Made by a program: the position numbers and the translations under genes. Positions 1 to 5,076 of a stretch of DNA of 5,076 nt are shown here, piece after piece. This stretch comes from Opitutia bacterium (GTDB taxonomy: Bacteria; Verrucomicrobiota; Verrucomicrobiia; Opitutales; Opitutaceae). A model generated the notes under the pieces. That model was not told the origin of the DNA, searched no databases, and worked only from the letters and a program-made list of their open reading frames with translations. Position 1 is the first letter of the stretch, and each line of letters begins with the position of its first letter. The stretch is taken from positions 1 to 5,076 of the forward strand of contig PMKA01000400.1 of assembly GCA_003157575.1 (NCBI GenBank). Reading direction: 5' to 3'.

Positions 1-3000
1 TCGCTTGCCGAGGTCGGCCTCGGCTATCTGACCCTCGGCCAGCCATTGAACACGCTCAGCGGAGGCGAGGCGCAACGGCTCAAGCTTGTCCGCTTTCTGG
101 GCGGTCTTTCAGCCGACGAAAATCCAAGCTCAAAAATCCAAACTCCAGATTCCGGGCTCACCGCGAATCCCGGTCCAAAACGCCCTGCATTGGAATCCGG
201 GCCGCCCCAGGGAGGCTCCCTGCTCCTGCTCGACGAACCCACCACCGGACTGCACCGGCACGATGTGAAACGCCTGCTCGGAGTGCTGCAGGCACTCGTC
301 GACCGGGGCCATAGCATCGTGATGATCGAGCACAATCTCGACGTCCTCATGGCGGCCGACTGGATACTCGAAGTCGGGCCGGAGGCCGGCCCCGCCGGCG
401 GCCGGATCGTCGCCGAGGGCTCCCCCGAGGAACTCGCGCTCGCCGCCACCGCAACCTCTCCCTTCCTCCGAGCCGCGCTGGCGGCTTATCACGTGACGGA
501 TGACAAGCTGCCGGAACGGGGGGGGCCGGCGTATCTGGATATCGCATACGAAGTCCCGCGCGCGGCCTCGCGGGAGCCTCCGGCCGGGCCCGGCAGGACC
601 GCGGATTCAGGGATCGTCATTGTCGGCGCCAGGGAGAACAACCTCAAAAACCTCAGCGTCACGATTCCCCACCACCAGTTCTCGGTCGTCACGGGCGTGT
701 CCGGTTCCGGGAAATCGACCCTCGCATTCGACATCGTTTTCGCCGAGGGCCAGCGGCGTTTCATGGAATCGATGTCGCCCTATGCCCGGCAGTTCGTCGA
801 GCAGCTTCCGCGGCCGGCCGTCGACCGCCTGACCGGCATCCCGCCCACGGTCGCAATCGAGCAGCGCATCACGCGCGGTTCGCGCAAATCCACGGTGGCG
901 ACGATCACCGAGGTGGCGCAGTACCTCCGGCTGCTTTATGCGCGCATGGGCGTCCAGCACCACCCGGAGTCCGACCGGCCGGTCACGCCGCTCTCGCCCG
1001 CGCGGCTCCGGCTTCTCCTCGGAAAAATCCTTGCGTCGCCAAGGGCGCGCCGCTCCCGGCATCTTTACCTCTGCGCGCCGCTCATCCGCGGACGCAAGGG
1101 GCACCACCAGCCGATCGCAAGCTGGCTGGCCCGCCAGGGTTTTGAGCTGATGCGCGCCGATGGACGCCTGCTCCGGGTTGCGGATTTTCAAAAGCTCGAC
1201 CGCTACAAGGTGCACGACATCGAGGCCGTTGTTTGCGACCTGCGGCCCGGCCGTGCCGCGGCGCTTCGAGGGGAAAGCCCGACCCTGAAAGCCAATAGCT
1301 CAAGGCGGGAAGCCGAAGAAGGCCTCGCCCGCGCTCTGCAACTCGGCAAGGGCTCGTGCTTCCTGCTTTCTTCCGACGGCGAAATCCTCTCCTGGTTCTC
1401 CACGACCCGCACCGACAGCCTCACGGGGGAGTCGTTTCCAGAGCTCGATCCGAAGCATTTCTCGTTCAACTCGCCGCGCGGCTGGTGCCCGGTCTGCCGT
1501 GGACACGGGCGGATCTACGACTGGATGCTGAAGCCGCGCGAGGACGAGGAGCTGCCGCCGGAGATCGCGGACCTGGCGCATGGCGGCGACGCGGACAACG
1601 GCGGAATCTCGGGCACGCTGTGCCCCGGCTGCCACGGCGAACGGCTCAATCGCGCCGCGCGCGCGGTCAAACTCCATTTCCGGACCGGGACGCCGCTCTC
1701 GCTGCCCGCCCTGCTTCGGCTGCCGCCGGCCGGACTTCTGGCCCGCCTCCGCCAGCTCTCCCTCGATGCCCGGGGACGCGCCGTGACGATGGACATCGTT
1801 CCGCAGATCGAAGGGCGCCTGAAGTTCCTGGATCATGTCGGCCTCGGATATCTCTCGCTGGACCGGCCGACCGAGACCCTCTCCGGAGGGGAAGCCCAGC
1901 GCATCCGCCTCGCCGCGCAGCTCGGGTCCAACCTGTCCGGCGTGCTCTACGTCCTCGACGAACCGTCGATCGGCCTGCATGCGCGCGACAACGAGCGCCT
2001 GATCGGCACCCTAGAGGCGCTCCGCGACAAGGGGAACACCCTGCTCGTCGTCGAACACGACGATGTGATGATGGAGAGCGCCGACCGCATCATCGATCTT
2101 GGGCCTGGCGCGGGAACGCACGGCGGCGAACTCATCGCCAACGACACGCCGGCGAATCTCAGGCGCAACAAGAACTCGCTGACCGGCCTCTACCTCGAAC
2201 ACGGATTGGCGCATCCGTCCCGGGGATCGTACAGGGAAATCCCAGGTCCGAGATCCCAGGGTGCAACGGGAATTCCAAAGTACAATCCCAGGAGGCAAGA
2301 CTCCACATCCGGTTCTCAACCCCCCGGGTCCGAAACTGAATCCTCATGGATCACGCTCACCGGCGTGAACTACCGCAACCTGCACGCGGTCAACCTGCGT
2401 CTGCCGTCCGGCCGCCTGATCATGGTCTGCGGTCCCTCCGGCGCGGGAAAATCGACGCTGTTTGGCGATCTGCTCCGTCCCGCGGTCAATTGCGCGATCA
2501 AGGAGGGAAAGGCGCGGCTCACCGGCCGCGAGTTCTCCAAATTGACGGGTCTTCCCGGAGATAGTGAACCCGGCGACCATGAACCTGTCTTCGGAGATTT
2601 GCGTGGGGCGGGGATCTTCAAGAGCGTGATCGACGTCGACCAGTCGCCGATCGGCAAGACGCCGCGTTCGACGCCGGCGACGTATCTGGGGATCTTCGAC
2701 CTCATCCGTCAGTTTTTCGCATCGCTCCCCGAGGCGAAGATCCGCGGCTACACGGCGTCGCGCTTCTCGTTCAACACGACCGGGGGCCGCTGCCCCGCCT
2801 GCGAGGGCGCGGGCCGCATCCGCCTCGAGATGGCCTTCATGCCGGACACCTATCTTCCCTGCGAGGCGTGCGGAGGCCTTCGCTACGGCGCCGAGCTTGC
2901 CGACATCTCCTGGAAGGGGAAGAACGTGGGCCAGGTGCTCCAGCTCACCTTCGAGGAGGCCGCGGAGTTCTTCGACTTCCATGCCCGGCTGGGGGAGGTT

Positions 3001-3450
3001 TGCCGGCTGATGTGCGACTGCGGCCTCGGCTATCTCACCCTCGGCCAGAGCAGCCCGACACTCTCGGGCGGCGAGGCCCAGCGCCTGAAGCTCGTCAGCG
3101 AGCTCGCCCGCGGTCTTCAGACGTTCACAGAGCGGTCCCGCGGCGTGCGGCCGAGGAACTTCTATCTGCTGGAGGAGCCGACCATCGGACTGCATCTCAG
3201 CGATTGCGAGAAGCTCATCCGCGTGCTCCAGAGGCTGGTCGACCAGGGCCACACCGTGATCGTGATCGAGCACCACCTCGATCTCCTGGCGGAGGCCGAC
3301 TACGTTGTGGAACTCGGCCCGGGTGGCGGTCCCGCCGGCGGGGAGATCCTCTATCAGGGGCCGCTGGCCGGGCTGCTCAAGGCCCGCCGCAGCCCGACGG
3401 CGCCATACCTGCGCGCGAAACTGAAGGCCGGCGTCAGGCAGCGGCCCTGA
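1..3450 (+). CDS. uvrA: Tandem-duplicated UvrA (excinuclease ABC subunit A), 5'-partial: end of copy 1 plus all of copy 2
   Basis: UvrA is the damage-recognition ATPase of nucleotide excision repair; it binds lesions and loads UvrB. The frame is open from base 1, so the gene begins outside the window; the TTG at 46 lies inside the first signature motif and is not a start. Numbering residues from base 1 (1149 seen): copy 1 contributes signature LSGGEAQ (19-25), Walker B LLLLDEP (74-80) and switch His111. After a linker, copy 2 starts near residue 204: Walker A GVSGSGKST (231-240), a UvrB-interaction-like region (about 274-420), CPVC (496-499), CPGC (541-544), signature (627-633), Walker B Asp653/Glu654, His686, linker (about 733-782), Walker A GPSGAGKST (811-819), zinc finger CPAC/CEAC (931-934, 954-957), signature (1021-1027), Walker B LLEEP with Glu1058/Glu1059, His1091. 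The two C-terminal signatures lie 1002 codons apart, so the whole protein is probably near 2000 residues, about twice E. coli UvrA. Oddities: a missing cysteine pair, the LLEEP motif and in-frame low-complexity inserts. Identity as UvrA is very secure; repair activity of this form is inferred. Confidence 0.96.
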   Translation, partial: SLAEVGLGYLTLGQPLNTLSGGEAQRLKLVRFLGGLSADENPSSKIQTPDSGLTANPGPKRPALESGPPQGGSLLLLDEPTTGLHRHDVKRLLGVLQALVDRGHSIVMIEHNLDVLMAADWILEVGPEAGPAGGRIVAEGSPEELALAATATSPFLRAALAAYHVTDDKLPERGGPAYLDIAYEVPRAASREPPAGPGRTADSGIVIVGARENNLKNLSVTIPHHQFSVVTGVSGSGKSTLAFDIVFAEGQRRFMESMSPYARQFVEQLPRPAVDRLTGIPPTVAIEQRITRGSRKSTVATITEVAQYLRLLYARMGVQHHPESDRPVTPLSPARLRLLLGKILASPRARRSRHLYLCAPLIRGRKGHHQPIASWLARQGFELMRADGRLLRVADFQKLDRYKVHDIEAVVCDLRPGRAAALRGESPTLKANSSRREAEEGLARALQLGKGSCFLLSSDGEILSWFSTTRTDSLTGESFPELDPKHFSFNSPRGWCPVCRGHGRIYDWMLKPREDEELPPEIADLAHGGDADNGGISGTLCPGCHGERLNRAARAVKLHFRTGTPLSLPALLRLPPAGLLARLRQLSLDARGRAVTMDIVPQIEGRLKFLDHVGLGYLSLDRPTETLSGGEAQRIRLAAQLGSNLSGVLYVLDEPSIGLHARDNERLIGTLEALRDKGNTLLVVEHDDVMMESADRIIDLGPGAGTHGGELIANDTPANLRRNKNSLTGLYLEHGLAHPSRGSYREIPGPRSQGATGIPKYNPRRQDSTSGSQPPGSETESSWITLTGVNYRNLHAVNLRLPSGRLIMVCGPSGAGKSTLFGDLLRPAVNCAIKEGKARLTGREFSKLTGLPGDSEPGDHEPVFGDLRGAGIFKSVIDVDQSPIGKTPRSTPATYLGIFDLIRQFFASLPEAKIRGYTASRFSFNTTGGRCPACEGAGRIRLEMAFMPDTYLPCEACGGLRYGAELADISWKGKNVGQVLQLTFEEAAEFFDFHARLGEVCRLMCDCGLGYLTLGQSSPTLSGGEAQRLKLVSELARGLQTFTERSRGVRPRNFYLLEEPTIGLHLSDCEKLIRVLQRLVDQGHTVIVIEHHLDLLAEADYVVELGPGGGPAGGEILYQGPLAGLLKARRSPTAPYLRAKLKAGVRQRP
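15..42 (+). repeat. 28-base direct repeat, left copy (UvrA copy 1, just before signature)
   Basis: Bases 15-42 match bases 3021-3048 with one mismatch (G at 30, C at 3036). The segment encodes the GLGYLTLGQ motif just upstream of the ABC signature in both UvrA copies. The repeats are 3006 bases apart and in the same frame. This reflects the internal duplication of the gene, with codon use unusually well preserved at this spot. Confidence 0.85.
106..219 (+). other. In-frame low-complexity insertion in UvrA copy 1, between signature motif and Walker B
   Basis: Between signature LSGGEAQRLKL and Walker B LLLLDEP this ABC module carries about 32 more residues than the same stretch of E. coli UvrA. 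The extra segment (residues about 36-73) is rich in Pro, Ser, Gly and Asn and has no UvrA-like motif. Its DNA is visibly more A-rich than the flanks, with repeated ATCC/TCCA words (AATCC near 121, ATCCAAACTCC near 137, then TTCCGGG, AATCCCGG and AATCCGGG). It ends in a near-perfect inverted repeat, CAGGGAG-G-CTCCCTG, at 208-222. It resembles a dispersed intergenic-type repeat captured in frame, but that origin is inference. The corresponding stretch in the last module of the protein is only about 10 residues longer than in E. coli. Confidence 0.6.
2209..2343 (+). other. Low-complexity linker with ATCCCAGG repeats between the two ABC modules of UvrA copy 2
   Basis: This stretch encodes residues about 737-781, a hydrophilic linker rich in Pro, Ser, Gly and Arg that joins the third and fourth ABC modules seen here. 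A linker at this point is normal for UvrA, but its DNA is unlike the flanking domain sequence. The word ATCCCAGG occurs three times, at 2239-2246, 2253-2260 and 2285-2292, together with AATTCCAAAG and ACATCCGG. The composition resembles that of the insertion at 106-219. A disordered, rapidly evolving spacer is the safest reading; a captured repeat element is possible. Confidence 0.5.
3021..3048 (+). repeat. 28-base direct repeat, right copy (UvrA copy 2, just before signature)
   Basis: Partner of bases 15-42, differing at one position. It encodes GLGYLTLGQ ahead of the last LSGGEAQ signature. The signature codons themselves (3061-3093 against 55-87) keep nearly the same protein sequence but differ at many third positions, so the near-identity is local. 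Confidence 0.85.
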
Positions 3451-3461
3451 CCGCAGCTCCA

Positions 3462-3486
3462 GCGCGCCGGCGCGCGTTCACGCGCC
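3462..3486. terminator. GC-rich palindrome at convergent gene ends, possible bidirectional termination hairpin
   Basis: The uvrA stop (3448-3450) and the response regulator stop (3478-3480) face each other across 27 bases. Within this lies a perfect 14-base palindrome, GCGCGCCGGCGCGC, at 3462-3475. An alternative stem, GGCGCG (3469-3474) with CGCGCC (3481-3486), has a 6-base loop and overlaps the last two codons and stop of the minus-strand gene. No T-tract follows on either strand, so this is not a classical intrinsic terminator. A role in ending the two converging transcripts is inferred from position only. Confidence 0.3.
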
Positions 3487-3915
3487 TGTCTGCCGTCCCG
3501 ACGCGTCGTGCAACTTGGCGGCGTCCTCCACCACCTGGATCAACTCCCCCAGCGAAATGGGTTTCAGAAGATAGCGGAACAGCGCGGCCTCGTTTACGCT
3601 GCGCAACAGCATCTCGGGTTTCATGTAGGCGGTGACCAGCACGCGCTGCATCTCGGGATATTCCTCCCTCGTCCGGACGAGAAAACTCATTCCGTTGCCG
3701 CCCGGCATCAGGTGATCGGAGACCACGACCTTGAACTTCCGCTTGCGCAACACCGATTCAGCTTCCTGGACTGAGCACGCGGTGGCGACCGAAAAGCGGG
3801 GGGAGAGCGCAGCGGAATAGACCGCAAGCAGCGGTTTCTCGTCGTCGATGAGCAACACCGCATCCTTCCCGTGTTCGGTGGTCTCTGCAGGTGCGCTGGC
3901 GGGGGTGTCGGTCAT
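3478..3915 (-). CDS. Stand-alone receiver-domain response regulator (CheY-like)
   Basis: This 145-residue protein is a single response-regulator receiver domain after a flexible N-terminal stretch of about 18 residues. Receiver landmarks are all present: acidic pair Asp24/Asp25 (LLIDDE), phospho-acceptor Asp67 (VVVSDHLMPGG), switch Thr95 (VLVTAY) and Lys118 followed by Pro119 (YLLKP). It should therefore accept phosphate from a histidine kinase or phosphotransfer protein in the cytoplasm. There is no DNA-binding, enzymatic or other output domain, so it would act by protein contact or phosphorelay. The segment SVNEAALFRYLLKP resembles receivers that elsewhere sit in front of HD-GYP or similar outputs. 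ATG at 3913-3915 was chosen: a TTG at 3955-3957 would add 14 residues with no receiver homology and no better ribosome-binding site. A weak GGAAAG lies about 14 bases ahead of the ATG. No kinase gene is in view, so input and target are unknown. It converges on uvrA and diverges from the repeat-protein gene. Confidence 0.92.
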   Translation of the reverse strand: MTDTPASAPAETTEHGKDAVLLIDDEKPLLAVYSAALSPRFSVATACSVQEAESVLRKRKFKVVVSDHLMPGGNGMSFLVRTREEYPEMQRVLVTAYMKPEMLLRSVNEAALFRYLLKPISLGELIQVVEDAAKLHDASGRQTGA

Positions 3916-4021
3916 GGGAACAATCGTGTCTTTCCGGACGAAGCTTGGCAAATCCAATCAAACGGCAATTTGGGTTGCGTCGCCTTCAGCCTGATCGTTC
4001 CATCGTCGCTATCATCGAGGT
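3916..4021. other. Divergent intergenic spacer between response regulator and repeat-protein gene
   Basis: These 106 bases separate the divergent starts at 3915 (-) and 4022 (+) and should hold both promoters. The central part (about 3940-3975) is more A+T-rich than the genes. Only one promoter-like element stands out, the TATCAT at 4010-4015 for the plus strand. No convincing -35/-10 pair was found for the minus strand and no strong operator-like palindrome was seen. Confidence 0.5.
4010..4015 (+). promoter_or_regulatory. Candidate -10 box (TATCAT) placed for a leaderless transcript of the repeat-protein gene
   Basis: TATCAT matches the TATAAT consensus at five of six positions and ends six bases before the ATG at 4022. 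Transcription would then start at or next to the A of the start codon. No good -35 element lies at the usual spacing; the best is TTCAGC at 3985-3990, a weak match 19 bases upstream. The only purine-rich word, GAGG at 4017-4020, is one base from the ATG, too close to work as a normal ribosome-binding site. Confidence 0.25.
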
Positions 4022-5014
4022 ATGGAAGAACCGAATCTTCATGCAGCGATCCGCGAGGGCACCCTCTTTCAAATTCCCGTTCATCAGTTGACCGTGCGGA
4101 ATCTCACCGCACCCAACGCTGCAGGGAACACTCCGCTGCATACTGCGGCGCGCTATGGACGGCTCCGCGAACTCCCGGCCGGGGCGCTGAGCGCAGAGCA
4201 TCTGTTGCGCAAAAACAAGTCGGGCTATACTCCCCTGCACCACGCCGCCGAGGCGGGCCATCTGCTCCAGGTGCCGGCGGCTTTGTTCACGAGGGAAAAT
4301 CTGATGACCCGCAGCAACAGCGGCTACAGTATCTTCCACATCGCCGCGGCCAACGGCCACCTCGATCAACTTCCCGCGGGTCTGCTCACCCCGGAGGTGG
4401 TCGCGCACAAGACCGAACTGGGCAACACGATGCTCCACGAGGCGGCTGAAAATGGCACCCTCGATCACCTGCCCCCGGCGTTGCTGACTCCGGAGCTTCT
4501 CGGCGAGCGGAACATCAGCGGGGAGACCGTCTACCATGTCGCCGCGCTCAACGGACATCTCGCCCAGATTCCCTCCCGGTTCCTCACACAGGAGAACATG
4601 CTCCAGCGAACCGCCGCCGGCGACACCGTGCTCCATGCGGCGGCGATTTCCGGCCACCTGGATCAGATTCCTCCGGAGCTCCTGGTCCACAACAGCCTCA
4701 TCATCCCGAGCAAATCGGGCTACACCACGATCCACGCCGCCGCCGAGACCGGTCAGCTGAACCAGATCCCGGCCGCGGAACTCACGGCCGATCTGCTCCT
4801 CACGCACAACGACCACGGCGACACCGCGGTGCACGCGGCCGCCTTTGCGGGCCATCTCGACCAGATTCCGGCCGCGTTGCTCACGGCCGAACTGCTCGGC
4901 GTCCACAATTACGACGGCATCACTCCCATCCGCACCGCCGAACGCAACGGCCATCTCAACCAGATTCCGGCAATGTTCCGCCCCAAGCCTCCGGGATTGC
5001 TCAAGCGGATCATC
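4022..5014 (+). repeat. Ten tandem 99-base units encoding the ankyrin-like repeats
   Basis: The repeat-protein gene has a strict 99-base period with no insertion or deletion between units. Unit starts for units 2-10 fall at 4124, 4223, 4322, 4421, 4520, 4619, 4718, 4817 and 4916; unit 1 starts at the ATG. Most units have diverged well at DNA level. Units 8 and 9 are closest: 37 bases from 4762 match 37 bases from 4861 with five mismatches, which suggests a later duplication there. Units 1, 7 and 10 depart most from the consensus; 1 and 10 probably act as capping units. Confidence 0.85.
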
Positions 5015-5050
5015 AAGCGGATCGGGGACACGGAAGCTCCGTGGGGTTAG
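4022..5050 (+). CDS. Ankyrin-like repeat protein with divergent 33-residue repeats
   Basis: This 342-residue protein consists almost wholly of ten tandem units of exactly 33 residues. Unit 1 (residues 1-34) lacks the usual opening Gly-x-Thr, units 2-9 span 35-298, and unit 10 starts at 299 and decays into the C-terminus. The rough unit consensus is G-x-T-x-L-H-x-A-A-x-x-G-H-L-D-Q-I-P, then a half like AALLTAELL, then a variable end with Asn. The first half is the classic ankyrin helix (TPLHxAAxxGHL). The second half replaces the usual VVKLLLexGADVNA with a Pro-containing, Leu-Thr-rich segment of the same length. Ankyrin repeats form solenoids that bind other proteins, so a scaffold or binding role is likely, partner unknown. 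There is no signal peptide, membrane span or enzymatic domain. The tail (PGLLKRIIKRIG, about 324-335) is basic and amphipathic. ATG at 4022 is the only start codon after the in-frame TGA at 3992, and the repeats begin at once. The gene diverges from the response regulator 106 bases away. Confidence 0.88.
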   Translation: MEEPNLHAAIREGTLFQIPVHQLTVRNLTAPNAAGNTPLHTAARYGRLRELPAGALSAEHLLRKNKSGYTPLHHAAEAGHLLQVPAALFTRENLMTRSNSGYSIFHIAAANGHLDQLPAGLLTPEVVAHKTELGNTMLHEAAENGTLDHLPPALLTPELLGERNISGETVYHVAALNGHLAQIPSRFLTQENMLQRTAAGDTVLHAAAISGHLDQIPPELLVHNSLIIPSKSGYTTIHAAAETGQLNQIPAAELTADLLLTHNDHGDTAVHAAAFAGHLDQIPAALLTAELLGVHNYDGITPIRTAERNGHLNQIPAMFRPKPPGLLKRIIKRIGDTEAPWG

Positions 5051-5076
5051 CCCCAATACTGTTCACTTAGCAGTTG

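Noticed and set aside
46..48. TTG as start codon of the UvrA gene
   Set aside because: It lies between GLGYLTLGQ and the LSGGEAQ signature; the frame is open and homologous to UvrA from base 1, so the true start is outside the window.
1356..2339. Plus-strand open frame of 327 codons overlapping uvrA in another phase
   Set aside because: The product is Arg/Ala/Pro-rich with no motif, typical of a shifted reading of GC-rich coding DNA.
2344..3276. Minus-strand open frame of 310 codons opposite uvrA
   Set aside because: It lies wholly over conserved UvrA ABC and zinc-finger coding sequence, and long antisense frames are expected in GC-rich genes.
3916..3957. Longer response regulator starting at TTG 3955-3957
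   Set aside because: The extra 14 residues have no receiver homology, the start codon is rare, and no ribosome-binding site precedes it; the ATG at 3913-3915 is simpler.
3959..3972. Small inverted repeat CAAA...TTTG in the divergent spacer as an operator
   Set aside because: Only four paired bases around a six-base centre; too short to separate from chance.
4022..5050. Repeat array as a CRISPR or other non-coding tandem repeat
   Set aside because: The 99-base period is a multiple of three, units vary mainly as protein-coding sequence does, and the translation gives a coherent ankyrin-like repeat.
3986..5056. Minus-strand open frame of 356 codons opposite the repeat-protein gene
   Set aside because: Its apparent repeats mirror the 99-base period of the plus-strand gene. 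The plus strand encodes a recognisable ankyrin-like fold; the antisense product matches nothing I know.
5058..5075. Possible hairpin ACTG...CAGT after the repeat-protein gene as a terminator
   Set aside because: The stem has four base pairs and no T-tract follows within the window.

Overview
The window holds three protein genes and almost no intergenic space. By eye the DNA is about 60-65% G+C. The left two thirds encode the C-terminal part of a tandemly duplicated ('double') UvrA, an architecture known from Chlamydiae and other members of the Planctomycetes-Verrucomicrobia-Chlamydiae group. With the high G+C, this points tentatively to a verrucomicrobial (perhaps Opitutus-like) bacterium. 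That placement is inference, not something the sequence proves.

Layout. 1-3450 (+): uvrA-type gene entering from the left edge. It covers the end of the first UvrA copy (signature, Walker B and His switch of its second nucleotide-binding domain), an inter-copy linker, and an essentially complete second UvrA copy with two further nucleotide-binding domains, a UvrB-interaction-like region and zinc-finger cysteines. 3451-3477: a 27-base convergent junction with a GC-rich palindrome. 3478-3915 (-): a stand-alone receiver-domain response regulator. 3916-4021: a 106-base divergent spacer. 4022-5050 (+): a protein made almost entirely of ten 33-residue ankyrin-like repeats with an unusual second half, ending in a short basic tail. 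5051-5076: 26 bases with no recognisable feature.

How the parts relate. The UvrA protein belongs to nucleotide excision repair, in which UvrA finds the lesion and loads UvrB. A double UvrA would act as a covalently linked dimer with four ATPase modules. The response regulator and the repeat protein are transcribed divergently and share one spacer, so co-regulation is possible. Nothing in the sequence ties either of them to DNA repair.

The most noteworthy points are the ankyrin-like repeat with its fixed 33-residue period and non-ankyrin 'QIP...LLT' half; loss of one cysteine pair of a zinc site in the second UvrA copy; a Walker B Asp-to-Glu change in its last ATPase module; low-complexity in-frame insertions in uvrA; and a possible leaderless start for the repeat gene.
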